From Brasenia schreberi (taxonomy: Eukaryota > Streptophyta > Magnoliopsida > Nymphaeales > Cabombaceae): DNA of 64,000 nucleotides. Below are positions 51,901 to 62,590 of this stretch, piece after piece. How positions within the stretch are numbered: position 1 is the first letter of the stretch; each line of letters opens with the position of its first letter. The notes below the pieces were generated by a model. The model saw only the letters and a program-made list of their open reading frames with translations. It had not been told where the DNA came from and ran no database searches. The stretch is taken from NCBI GenBank assembly GCA_036023115.1, contig JAYKKT010000091.1, positions 36,327,001 through 36,391,000 on the forward strand. Reading direction: 5' to 3'. The position numbers and the translations under genes are program-made.

Positions 51901-54448
51901 GATGCCTCTTTAACATCTTTCTTTCTTCAACAATCCTTTTTGTGTATTTATCTATTTTTCTTCTCTCCCCTTACAAGAAGTCTGATGTACAAGTGATGCA
52001 ACTGAATCCTTCTACATCTCTAGCTACATTGAATAGAATCAATCCTACAAACATGAATTTCTCATTGATCTTACAAACATGACTTTCTCTTCTTTCTGTC
52101 CATTGTTCCTTTCATATGTTGTTTGTACTTTTGTTTTCTTTATGGCATGTACCTTTTTCCTTTTCTGTTAGAAGTTCATTTTGGAGGAAGTATGGAATTT
52201 CTTTATTGAATTTCATTTTTTCTCTTATTAGAGTATCATCTGTTCTTTTAGTAGGTTATATACCCTATCACTTGGCTACAGGTTCTGATACCATGACGGT
52301 GGGATTTTAAATAATGAACTCTAAATCTTGTAGAGACCCTACAAGTTAATCATTGAATAAAGTGTAACACTTTTAGTGCCATGACCTTCTAGACATGCCT
52401 TAGACGTTGACAAGCATCTCATATAACACATTCAACGTTAACCATTGGGGATCTAGACATGATTCAAACTAAACAATCTCTTCTTTCGTTTATCCACACA
52501 ATTTTATATGTAAAATCTGTGCGGTGTCTCAAAGTTGTGTTTGGCATATATTATTCTCCTCTCTCCTTTTCCTTTTCAAAATCTTGATGGGATGAAATAG
52601 CAATCACGTATTTGTAAATTTTCTCCCGATCTAGTATCTACCTTGGGGGAAGATCCTTTCTTGGAAAGGTTGCTTCGATAGATGGGATCCATGTGTCTTG
52701 TAATTTAGTTCCCTTATTATGGGAATCCCATTTCAAATGAACTTACCAAACACAGATTATTTTGCTATCATGTACGTGTGACTACCGTACTAATAAATCC
52801 TGATATCTCGTTGGTATTTGGATATGAACTTATAGGGTGCAAGATATACCAAAATATTATAATTTAAATAGTAACACCATACAGTACATATACAAAAAGT
52901 AATACTGCATACTACATCTCTGACTCCTTTAGGTAGAAGTATTTATCTTGGCTCAATTTTTTCTCCTCCCTAATCTTTTGTTGCTTCCCACTTCACATGT
53001 ACCTATAAACCCTTATTTTCTGTTTGTGCTCCACTTTTCATGTCAATTCAGATTTCCTTTTTGGCAACCTTAAAACGTAGTGGATACTTTCGGCTGTTTA
53101 CAAAGTTGAAAATTTTCTGCCTTATATTGCCGCTTATTCTGTACTCTTTGTGAGCTGGGACTTCCATTGACTGGAAACTTTATTCTTTACATCTTCTCTA
53201 CTTATTCAAGATGGATTGGGATCTTCTGACTGAGCTACTTTTTCATTTTTACAACCAAATATCCTGCCTTGATGATCGTTCTTAGTGTAGCCTGCTTTTT
53301 GTAAATATTACTTTTACTAAGAAAATTCTAGATTTTCCATGTAATGTGCATTGATGATGAGAAAGTTAATGATTCTCAAGGCTGCCCACAAGTGGTGCTT
53401 GCATGAGCTTTAAATTGTTCAAGTTTGGTTCAAGCTGAGGGTTGCACCAGGCACCAGCTGAAAGCTTGCCTTGCTCATCAAAGAACCATACACACACATT
53501 AGCAAAAGTTTTCCTTTATGTTCAACCAAATCAGCAAAAGAAGACAATAATCCGCAGCTGCTACCATGGTTAACACCACTGGAACTGAAGAATAAGTAAA
53601 CCAAATTGAGCCTAGGCTTTAACTTATTCATGGATGCGCTTATTGAACTTAATTGAGCATCTCCGAGTTTGAGTATCGGTCTTGAGAATTGAGATTCGGC
53701 TCATTTAGTTATTGAAGGGTTTCAATTTTAAGTTTGAGACTTCGAGTAGTTTGGTTTGTTGAGCATCCTTATTATAAAGCAAGCTTCTGTATGTTTTGTT
53801 AGATATTCTGTTAACTTGGACTGTTTTTTGGTGTTCCTCTCTAATGTTAGTGCATCTTATAAATTCTTGTCACTTCATGAGAGTACGATGTCACATTTAC
53901 AATATTTTGTCAGGCGGACTCGTGCAGTGTTCAATGTGGCTTTAAGTGTACACCGGAACATCCAGCAAAAGGACTTAGAGGTTGGGAGGAATTTTGGCAA
54001 CTGGGTTCTCCACTGGCTTGACCGCAAGAAACCATCTGCAGCGATCCGAGGCAAACCTACTCAGCTGATCTGTCAACAACCCAGGGCAGCAAAGTTCATC
54101 AAAGAGTCCTGGCAGTCCATTGGCACCCGTGGGATCAGCAGCAGCAAGATGATAGGTCGAGATTTGGTCGGAAGAATGCTTGCATCTCCATTGAATATAA
54201 GGTTGCCGAAGTCTGCTCCAACCCTAGCGATGATTCTGTGCCCGCAGAGGGCTGTCGGTATCTCAAGCAACTACTGTCGGCTCAGTCATGTTTGCACCGC
54301 ACCATCTGTGCAGAATTGGAAGTTTGATGGCGTTTTCCGGATTGATATTGCACAGAGGCTGAGTCACCTTCACACTGCACCGCTTATGCAGAATCAGAAG
54401 TTTGAGGGGGTTTTCCGGCGTGATATTGCAGTGTGGATGCAACAGTAA
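48958..54448 (+). CDS. Conserved plant protein of unknown function, two exons
   Basis: Exon 1 is 48958-49088 and exon 2 is 53914-54448. AG|GTTCC and TTTTGTCAG|G join phase-correctly to give 221 aa. The protein starts MVLWEITVGTAYFLGLKRTY, a hydrophobic segment followed by basic residues that could be a membrane anchor or organelle signal. RTRAVFNVALSVHRNIQQKD, VGRNFGNWVLHWLDR and KPSAAIRGKP follow. This looks like a short, widespread but uncharacterised plant family; I give no function. The C-terminus holds a 26-residue tandem duplication. The intron is 4,825 bp, very long against 666 bp of coding sequence. A GTAAGC/TTTCAG pair (54459-54540) suggests a 3'-UTR intron, and AATAAA is at 54597. 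An in-frame upstream stretch could extend the N-terminus, but the ATG at 48958 gives the family-like start. Confidence 0.75.
49093..49119. repeat. (CT)n microsatellite just inside a 5' splice site
   Basis: About 27 bp of CT repeat begins 4 nt after the exon 1 donor GT of the two-exon gene. Confidence 0.9.
49590..49705 (-). ncRNA. Structured block resembling the 3' part of bacterial-type RNase P RNA (candidate)
   Basis: The minus strand reads GTAGTCTGCCCG, then GACAAGAATCCGGCTTACG. This is close to the conserved bacterial RNase P RNA end (ACAGAA..CCGGCTTA, preceded by a GACTG-CCC stem). Just 5' of it, GAGAGGAG/CTCCTCTC arms (49686-49693 and 49639-49646) enclose ACCGTG/CACGGT arms (49648-49653 and 49667-49672). 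It is GC-rich against an AT-rich intron. The 5' half of RNase P RNA was not found. It may be a fragment, another RNA, or chance. Confidence 0.25.
49706..53913. other. Interior of the long intron of the two-exon gene
   Basis: No second gene or clear transposon is recognised in these 4.2 kb. Composition is T-rich in the plus sense, as usual for plant introns. Frames at 50028-50336 and 50986-51279 have no recognisable domain. Confidence 0.4.
54279..54434 (+). repeat. 78-bp in-frame tandem duplication at the C-terminus
   Basis: Copies begin at 54279 and 54357. They encode LSHVCTAPSVQNWKFDGVF and LSHLHTAPLMQNQKFEGVF and then continue with RIDIA and RRDIA. Both copies are open. Confidence 0.85.
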
Positions 54449-54602
54449 CACGGGAAATGTAAGCATGTCCCTTTGCTATGTATTTGCTGCTTAGATTTGC
54501 CTGGTTCTTTCAAAAGTGAAAAATGCTTAATGAATTTCAGGTTTAACATTGGGAGTCACTTTTAGTGTGACTCGAATCATCCCATGGAATCATCTCAATA
54601 AA

Positions 54603-56125
54603 AGACTCGTGTAAATCAAGTAGACGAAGCTGATTTTAGTCCTCCTCTTGGATGTTTTCCAGGCCTTTGGATACTTGAAACCTGAAGCACAATCTTGCTT
54701 TGAACTGGGAGTCAGACTTGTGAGTTTACATCGCCCTTAAGCATATATTATGATCTGAACCTCAATCCTGTTTGTTGCTAGGCTTACTGCAAGAGGAGTC
54801 CTTAATGAAACTGCATTGCCGTTAGGTCCTTTCTTTTGGAAATAGCTTAATAATTTTGTGTTCATGGAAATCTTTTCTTCTTGTGCTGGGAAATGGCCTA
54901 ACGGAGCAAGACTTGGTTACTTTTCGACATCCTCAAACTCAACTGGGCCTATGTTGCTCGTGCAAGCGGATGATGCCTGTTGGAGTCAAACCCGGGACGT
55001 CCGATGCAGCAGTGTGAGACAATCTCCAACTATTCCAATTATGGTAGTCACTTGAGGCTGGAAGCCATGGATTTGCAGTTAAAAGATATGGTGGTTAAGT
55101 TGACAAGTGTCAAGCCGTTATTCAAGCAATTGTCGATCTCGATTCTTGAATAAGCGAATTTCAAAATCATTTACTGAATCGGTTGAATCAAATTGAAGTG
55201 AATTTGCTTTTCAAAATCAAAAACAGGAAAGAAAATGTGGGAAACAATCAGAGCCAGACGTGGCCTTTTCTACTGATTCGATTCAAATTGACTAATTCAG
55301 TTGAACTTGACATGATTGTGACAGCTTTAAACCATGCACAAGAACTCCTTCCATACTACAAGAGGTGTTGTTTGCACTCCGTGCACTTGTTTTTGAGTAG
55401 CCACAGTGGTTCTACGTACTCGACTTTCCTTTTCATTTTGCGTGTGTGTGTGGTGTGGTGTGGTGTGGAATACAAAACAGAGACTAGCGGATAAACCTCA
55501 TGCCTAAAGCATCCACCACGGGCAATAGGCCTAAGCTGATCCACTTAAAACAAGTGATTGTTTATAAATATTCAAAAGTCTGTTTTTTTGAATTATAATA
55601 TCTGATCTATATATTAAAAGGAATATGTAAATGCTTCATTCCAGTGTTTTCAATTATTCCGAATGCTTCTCTATGATTAATAATTTTAAAGAAGACATTT
55701 GTTGAGGGTTGCAGAGTTTGAATATATTGCACTTGGATACATAAGATATCTTCTTATAAAATACAATAGTTGGGGTGCGCTTCGCCCCTCCTGGACAACC
55801 CCACCATTTAAGTCTTGTCATTTGGATTATATATCAAAACAAATACAAGCCTTATCTCTCTAAGTGGGTTACATAGATTCTTGATCATGATTGTGCTTAT
55901 CTCTCTTTCACACACACATACACACACACACACGCACGCACACGTACCATGTGTATGTGTGCGTATGAAATCTGTATCAAATGAGACAGAATGGAGATAG
56001 CATTTATCCGTTCCTCGCGCCGGAGATGGAGGAATTGGGCCCAACTGATTTGAGAACACCAACACAAATAGACGATACTTCTTATGTGGGCAGGACAAGT
56101 TGGTTTAGTCAAACTTGTACTTAAT
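54603..56125. other. Intergenic DNA
   Basis: No gene is recognised. A CA-rich microsatellite is at 55908-55946, and a GTGTGG-type run is at 55441-55466. Confidence 0.4.
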
Positions 56126-56133
56126 TGGCAGCT

Positions 56134-56243
56134 TTCGCAAAAAAGAGCATTAGCTCAAAGGCAGGGCGTTCTAGCACCGTTGCTTTTGGTAAAGAGTTCG
56201 ACTCTGAGGGTACATGTGTGTTAGGTTTTGTAACAAAAAAAAA
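56134..56243 (+). mobile_element. tRNA-derived SINE, family 1, with TSD
   Basis: TGGCAGCT lies at both borders (56126-56133 and 56244-56251). Inside are GCATTAGCTCAAAGGC (A-box) and AAGAGTTCGACTC (B-box), and a TTGTAACAAAAAAAAA end. Confidence 0.8.
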
Positions 56244-56834
56244 TGGCAGCTGCTTGGTCCGGGCAATAATAATGCTTTAGTCTGGTTCACTTGAGCCGGC
56301 TTGGTCAAGTTTGAGCTCATACGCTGTCGTCCAAGAGAATCCACCAGACCCAAGCATTTTCTCTAAAAATTTTGTGGCCGGAAAGAGTGTGCAACACAAG
56401 GACTTCCTATACGGATATCACTTAAGATATGAACTTTGTTCGTCCCTACTTAACTTTGGCTATGAGATTCGACACATCAATGGCAGGAAATAACTTGTGT
56501 TCAAGAATTCAACAAAGTTTTACTCACGCTATGGACTCGGCTATTCATTCCAACCCTCTTCCTGTCTCTGGGGTTTGGACTGGATATGTAAGAGTAAAAC
56601 CTCACCATAGGTGGAGTCAAATTCGCCCACTTTGTGCTTAGTTGTTGAATTATAAAAGATGATGAAGTCCAACTCTTGCATCAAAGTTGGTGCTTATCAA
56701 GTGAAATGTTCATACGATAGATTATAAAGCAAAGAAAGTGAGAACAAGTCACGATGCGAGTTATAGGGCAAAATAATACAGGGTCCAGTGTTAGCTGTCC
56801 TTGACTAATTTAATTGAATCAAAATCATTTGCTT

Positions 56835-56980
56835 TTACCAACGTTTGGTTGGTTCAAGTGGTTTGACCCTTGTTTCCCTTGAGCAAGGTCTTGAGTTCGA
56901 GTCTTGTGAATGGAGAAAACCAACATGAAGAGTTTAAACCCCATAGTGGGCCAACAAACCGAGATTAGTTAGAGTAGTGA
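56835..56980 (+). mobile_element. tRNA-derived SINE-like element, family 2
   Basis: GGTTGGTTCAAGTGGTTTGA (A-box-like) and CTTGAGTTCGAGTC (B-box) precede the body words GTGAATGGAGAAAACCAACA and CCCCATAGTGGGCC shared with 46130-46275. Confidence 0.55.
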
Positions 56981-57024
56981 AGCCAGCTATGAACAAGCCA
57001 ATTCGGAATTCGACCGGTTCCAAA

Positions 57025-57214
57025 TAGACATGGCCAATTCGGAACCAAGCCAAGAAGTGTTTAAAACCAAATTAGAACTTTTTATGTTTTAAAATTTTCT
57101 TAGACGACTCACATAAGAATCACCCTAGAACTTGCAGTTCTAGAACCACAACTGGAATCAATCCTAGGCCCATTCTGAAACTAGGTTTTCAAGTACCCGA
57201 AACTGGTCATGTCT
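57025..57214. mobile_element. GGTT/AACC-rich dispersed element with short TIRs (copy 3)
   Basis: It starts AGACATGGCCAATTCGG and ends GAAACTGGTCATGTCT, inverted ends of about 14 bp. The interior is AACCA/GGTTC-rich as in the copies at 26187 and 47850, but shorter. Confidence 0.5.
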
Positions 57215-57996
57215 AAATCATTACAGGGTTGAGCTTGAGGGCCGGTTTGCATATCGTGTCGTGCAGCGAGAAAAATGTTCTGGAGTGTCTTGAGCACGAA
57301 TCAGACACGAGTCGAGGTGAGGAAAAATGAAGATTTGGATTAGTTACCAAAGAGCCGTGAATGGAGGAGACGTGTTTCCCACGTCGGCGGCTCAGATGTT
57401 GACGGGGTGGGGGATTGAATTGAGCGGCGGAGAGTGAGAAGGGGAACCCGAAAAAGCCCGCCAGAAAGAAGCGCGGAGACAGAGAAGAGGTGCCCCTATT
57501 GGCTCAACAAACGAACCCCAAAATCATCTGAAACAAGAGAGAGGAGGAAGAAGAAAGAATCAAAGAAGGACTCCAATTCGAGCTGAACAGTGTGTTGATT
57601 CAGATATTCGAAGAGAAAGCACGTTTCCAAAGACCGGAATCGAATTCCTGGAAAGATTTTGGCGTCTGAATCGTGGAAGCGACGGCGTTTCCGCTTCCCA
57701 AAATCAACAGGCTCGAAGATCAGGAAAAGAACCAGAGTTTTGAGAGAGAGGGGGAGGAATTCTGGATTATAGAGAGAAGAAAAAGCGGAAGAGGGAGGAA
57801 TACCGATCCTTTTTCGCTTGTTTGCAGTTGTGATCGACGATCGAGATCGAGGGACAGAGAGAAAGAGATCATTCCGTCCGAAAAGTGATTGGAATAACAC
57901 GATTTGACAAGAATAGGCGGATCAACACCAACAAATCCCAGCAGAAGGGCCTGAAGGGGCGCAACAACCAATAGAGGGGGATATAGGACGAGACCG

Positions 57997-58011
57997 AAAC
58001 CCTAACCCTAA
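57997..58011. promoter_or_regulatory. Telo-box AAACCCTAACCCTAA
   Basis: A double telo-box lies 50 bp upstream of the CML start codon, in its likely 5' leader. Telo-boxes are common near transcription starts of plant growth and translation genes. Its role here is inferred. Confidence 0.6.
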
Positions 58012-58060
58012 GAAATCGGGGGTTTTCACCCCTTGGAAGACAGACAGAAGGGAACCGCAG

Positions 58061-58561
58061 ATGAGCGGGAAAAGGGAGGGCGGTTTGAGCGGGATGGACG
58101 AGGAGCAGCTAGCAGAGCTCCGGGAGATTTTCCGGTCGTTCGACCGGAACAACGACGGCAGCCTCACCGAGCTCGAACTCGGATCGCTCCTGCGATCGCT
58201 TGGCATGAAGCCGAGCACGGAGCAGCTCGACGCACTCATCCACCGTGCAGACACCAACAACAACGGCCTCGTCGAGTTCTCCGAGTTCGTCGCCCTCGTT
58301 GCGCCCGACCTCATTCCGGCAGCGTCCCCCTATACAGAGCAGCAACTACGATCGCTCTTCCGCCTCTTTGATCGAGACGGCAACGGGTTCATTACCGCTG
58401 CTGAGCTCGCGCACTCCATGGCCCGGCTCGGCCACGCCCTCACGGCCGACGAACTCACCGGAATGATCAAGGAGGCCGACACCGACGGCGACGGCCGCAT
58501 CAGCTACCCGGAATTCGCCCGCGCCATCACCTCCGCCGCTTTTGACAACACGTGGTCGTGA
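58061..58561 (+). CDS. CML18-like: Calmodulin-like protein with four EF-hands (CML18-type)
   Basis: A single exon of 166 aa. It has four canonical 12-residue calcium loops in order: DRNNDGSLTELE, DTNNNGLVEFSE, DRDGNGFITAAE and DTDGDGRISYPE. All have Asp at position 1, Gly at position 6 and Glu at position 12. The linking text (ELGSLLRSLGMKPS, AELAHSMARLGHALT, ELTGMIKEAD) and the C-terminus SAAFDNTWS match CML18-type proteins, small cytosolic or nuclear calcium sensors that regulate targets such as ion exchangers. The first ATG (58061) gives a short Gly/Lys-rich lead before DEEQLAELREIF. An inner ATG (58094) is possible. The coding region is GC-rich, unlike its AT-rich surroundings, and intact. 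Confidence 0.93.
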   Translation: MSGKREGGLSGMDEEQLAELREIFRSFDRNNDGSLTELELGSLLRSLGMKPSTEQLDALIHRADTNNNGLVEFSEFVALVAPDLIPAASPYTEQQLRSLFRLFDRDGNGFITAAELAHSMARLGHALTADELTGMIKEADTDGDGRISYPEFARAITSAAFDNTWS

Positions 58562-59560
58562 CTATGAATCTTCTATTGGCTTCAATATCCAAGTACAGGG
58601 CGAGAAGAAGAAGAGAACGAGGTTCTCCTACATAGTTTTGCCGCCTCCGCTTCGTCTTTCCTCCTTTTTTATCTCACCTTGTCAATTTGTCCTTTCATTG
58701 AAGGGTGAATAGAAAGTGCTGTTCAATCTCTATTTGCCCCTCATTAAATCTCTCTTTCTCTCACACACACATGGTGGTTGCTGTTGGGATTTCAACTCAC
58801 ATTTTTCCGAGTACGTGCTTATTTCATCGATGAGTGAAGTAAGGAACATGCTTTTTGAGTCTCGATGTTGATGAACAAAGAAGACGATGCGATTAGGTTA
58901 TTGGGAATGAATGATAAGATGAAAGGAAAATGAGACAAATGATGAGAGAAAACTGTTTAAATAAATAAAAAATGATAGAGTAAAAAAGTATGTATAAACT
59001 ACACGGTAAAAATGTTAAAATAAAAGATAAAAATCATAAAATTATTAGAAAATAATAAAAATAATGTAACTTATGTTGAGTTAACGAGTTTTATGAAAAC
59101 AAAGAATGAGACGAGAAAAGAGTGTATATCAAGGTTAGAGTTAATTTGCACTCCTTTAAGGTGATGTTTGTTTTTAGCGAGAAAGCAATATGGCAAGTAA
59201 TAACTTTTCTTTGAAGTTGAGTGAAACAAATGCTCTCTTCTTTGGTGAGATTGTACAACTTATGCTGATTTAGATGCCTATTGGAGACTTTATGACGGTG
59301 GGATGTGGATGCTACTCACAGATCCAATATGGGCTTATATATATATATAGCATCTTAGGTGTATAATGATGTTTTGGGGTATAATTTTGCACAAACATTC
59401 TACCGTCCAATCTTTAATATTGACGGTGTAAGTTCAAGTAATTTTTCATACACTCATGTGCATTAAATGCAAATAGAAAGGAATATTTGATTCAAATCTC
59501 TACCATCAAACTTAAATATCGGAAGGTAAAGATGTTTGTATAAGATTATTCACCAAATAC
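58562..59560. other. CML 3' UTR and AT-rich intergenic DNA
   Basis: The UTR probably ends before about 58770. 59440-59560 resembles 16430-16590 (TGCATTAAATG, TTCAAATCTCTA, ACCAAATACTATTATA). No gene is seen. Confidence 0.4.
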
Positions 59561-59680
59561 TATTATATAACTAAGACTTCATTTATGTATATATATTATA
59601 AAGAGAGAGTCTAATATGCTTGCCATGTTACATGTTTATTATATTTATACACCAAACACCATTATGTAACTAATACTTCC

Positions 59681-59713
<33 letters not shown>

Positions 59714-59760
59714 TCTAATATGCTTGCTATATTACATGTTTGTTATAATCAAAGAGATAG
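59560..59760. repeat. Two direct copies of a ~100-bp AT-rich unit with (AT)n/(GA)n
   Basis: CACCAAATACTATTATATAA / CACCAAACACCATTATGTAA, then (AT)n, (GA)n and GTCTAATATGCTTGC.AT.TTACATGTTT, occur twice. The microsatellite lies inside the duplicated unit. Confidence 0.7.
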
Positions 59761-61890
59761 AGGATATATATCAAAAAGTGAAAAGTATGTATACACGTTT
59801 TGATATATTTAATTTACATATATAGTTTTTACTTTATAATTTTAATCATGAATCTCCTTAATCGAATAGTTATAATTTGCTAGAGTAAATGAAATAGATA
59901 ATTGAGATTTGAATTCAAAAGTAAAAAGTATGGATTCAATAGAACAGTAAAAAGTAAAACACACATTTTGCCTTTAAAGATGGTTAAAAGTTTGTTGAGA
60001 TATGTTAGCATGTACTTGTACTAGCATATATGAGATTTTCTACATGTATATATTCTCATGAGACATGAGTTTGGTTTTCCTCTGGCATGTAATGTGGGCT
60101 CCCATTTCTTTAGCTTAGTTGTTTTATGGTTGCATAGGCAAAAATATCTTTGTGAGATAGGGTGTCTCTTTTTTTATATGGACTCCTGGTTCCCATTTGA
60201 TACCTATACTCAAAGGGTTGGATTCTTGATTTGGTTTTGAATTAATCGATCCGTTAAAATTGGTTGATTATGCTTAAACCCGTTTATGTGCCCCACAAAG
60301 CAAATCATTCACAGCTAGCAGAGTTTTGTAAAATGAAAATGGTTTTTCTTACGGAGTCTTACAAGGGAGGTGTCATGAAAATAAACGAACCAATGATTGG
60401 CATAGAAAAACTTTAGTTGTACTCACTATGTTTAAGCATTCAGACTAATGGTGAATATGACATCTAATGTTACATGCTAACCATTAAATACATCCTTCCA
60501 ATCACAATGTCATTAAAATCATGTCAAATCATATTTTAGAATTTTTTCATGATTTTTAAACTTTTATATTTTAAAAATTCTTTAAAAAAGTAATTTAAAA
60601 ATCATTTGTATCTTTATGATATAGTACTATACAAGTATATCTCTGCCCTATGCGACACAGGTTTATCGTTGTTATGTGTGATATAAGATCCGATATGCTA
60701 TTTAAAATATTGTTCAATCAAAAACAATTTTGTGTATATATATGTGTGTGTGTGTCTATGTGTGTGAATCTCTCTTTATATATATATGAAAAGTTGTAAA
60801 TGTACATGCTCATCCTTGCACAAATCTACTTAAACATTTTTATTGTTTGATTGATCTGATCAATACAAAGATTTGAGCCTCACACTCACTCACTCTTTGT
60901 GTATATATATATATATATATATATATGGAAATTTCAAAATTTAATCTTGCTGCTCAATTATTTAGATTATATTTGTGACTTCAATTGAAAATACTTTTAA
61001 TTTTAAAAGTTTATTGAGATCGAAGTTAGGGTACGGGATGCATAAAATTTAAGTTTGGGTATGATACTCATATCGATTCAAATGCGCCTAAAGAGGCTTT
61101 TTGATAGGGCTGATAACGGTCTCATCTCCATTTCAAATTTAAGCGGGTAAAGAGATACACCTGACATTCACATTCTTCTCCTGCTCGTGCCTCGACAAAA
61201 CCAATTCTTCATTCATTTCTCTCCCCTCTCTTCTTCTTTTTATTCACCAATATAGAGAACCCATAGCCAACCAAAAGAAGGAAAGAATAATCATGGGTCT
61301 GATGGGTTGTTTTACCTCATGCAAGATCTTGCCGGAGTTCTTAGTTATGCAACGGAGAGTAGAAGGTTTGAAGAAGGCACGCGTAATAAAAATAGAAGGA
61401 GAAGAAGAAAGGAAAGAGAATGAATTTCACACTTACCCTAAGATAGATTATTGGGAAAGATCAGTTGTATTTCTTTTATGTTTTTTCTACTATATTCGCT
61501 ACAATATTTATAGTGAAAAATACTCTATATAAACCGGCTTCATCTTCAATGTCTTTCATGTTATGGGCTTTCCATTACAAGCCTTTTGGTCGTATGTTTA
61601 ACGTATACATTTTTTATCTTTTAGGTAACATATCCATGGAATCTGAGAAGATAACCTGTCTTTCTGGTTTCTACAGATTTACGATCAAGAATGGCCAAAT
61701 CCGACATTATATATCTCACTTAGCCATTTGAGCAAAGCTTTATGACACTGATTTTACCTCCCACTTTTGTGGGTTTTTCCAAGTCATGTCAGCTATGATG
61801 ACAAGTGTAATTGCAATCAATATACATTGTGTAGTTTTTCATATACAATACATTTTTTTCTACACAACAATCATCGTGTAATTTAATACA
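59761..61890. other. AT-rich intergenic DNA
   Basis: Microsatellites are at 60738-60760 and 60905-60926. Short frames at 60058-60240 and 61293-61532 have no recognised domain. 61300-61890 might hold LTR or flank DNA of the adjacent copia relic, but no LTR signature was confirmed. Confidence 0.35.
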
Positions 61891-61894
61891 CTTT

Positions 61895-62410
61895 AAACAA
61901 ATCTCAAACATATGTTTGCAATATACTTTGATAAAAGATCCTCTCTTATGTATTTGGTTAAGGGGTTTGCCAACATATCATTAGTTAGCATGATATGAAT
62001 ATCTCATTTCTCTTAACCATATCATGAACATAGTGATACTTAACCATTATATGCCTATTCCTTGAGCTACCAACTCCACTGCTAATCAGAGTGATTGTTG
62101 CATTGTTGTCACAATAAATGACAATTGGCTCGTTAGCTATATCCAACTTCAATTCACGTATGAAATGGCTTATCCAAACAACATTCGTTGCAATAATACA
62201 ACAAGCAACATACTCAATTTCTTGTGTATATAATGCCACACAATATTTTTTCTTAGAAGTCCAAGAAACAACTTTACCTCCAAATAAAATATTTGTCTAG
62301 AGGTTGATATACTATTATCTTTGCTCCCAACAAAGTCAGCATGTCAGTATCCTGCCATTTTTAGTTTATCTGCTTGAAAACACAACTTTTGTTGCAACCC
62401 CATGACAGAC
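61895..62410 (-). mobile_element. Ty1/copia retrotransposon RNase H relic
   Basis: The minus strand encodes, in copia order, a decayed KLKMAGY.HADFVGSKDNS, then EIEYVACCIIATNVVW, IVIYCDNNATITLIS, RNRHIMVKYHYVHDMV and NDMLANPLTK. This is the C-terminal end of copia Pol. A frameshift lies near 62240, after the STS-type segment. No integrase, RT or LTR is visible. Confidence 0.85.
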
Positions 62411-62590
62411 CCCTGCTGCGGCGCATGGAAGTGCCACCTGACTAGAAGACTCGCCTGAAGCACTGCCCCTGGGACAACAGCGTGTACTCTAATTGTACAA
62501 CAGCGTAAGGTGTTGTTGAAGCATTGCTACGGAAGACAAGACTCTAACAGTGTTCTACGGAATACACCCGGGGACTCCAAAATACCCTAG
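62411..62590. other. Possible untranslated leader of the gypsy element
   Basis: A GC-richer stretch lies between the copia relic and the gag frame. No LTR boundary or primer-binding site was recognised. Confidence 0.25.

Noticed and set aside
54073..54466. Two minus-strand frames across exon 2 of the unknown gene
   Set aside because: Shadows of the plus-strand coding exon, which has splice and family-like support.
58033..58466. Alternative frames over the CML gene
   Set aside because: The EF-hand frame is certain; the others are GC-driven shadows.
61293..61532. 79-codon frame near the copia relic
   Set aside because: Lys/Glu-rich low-complexity text without a domain; insufficient evidence for a gene.
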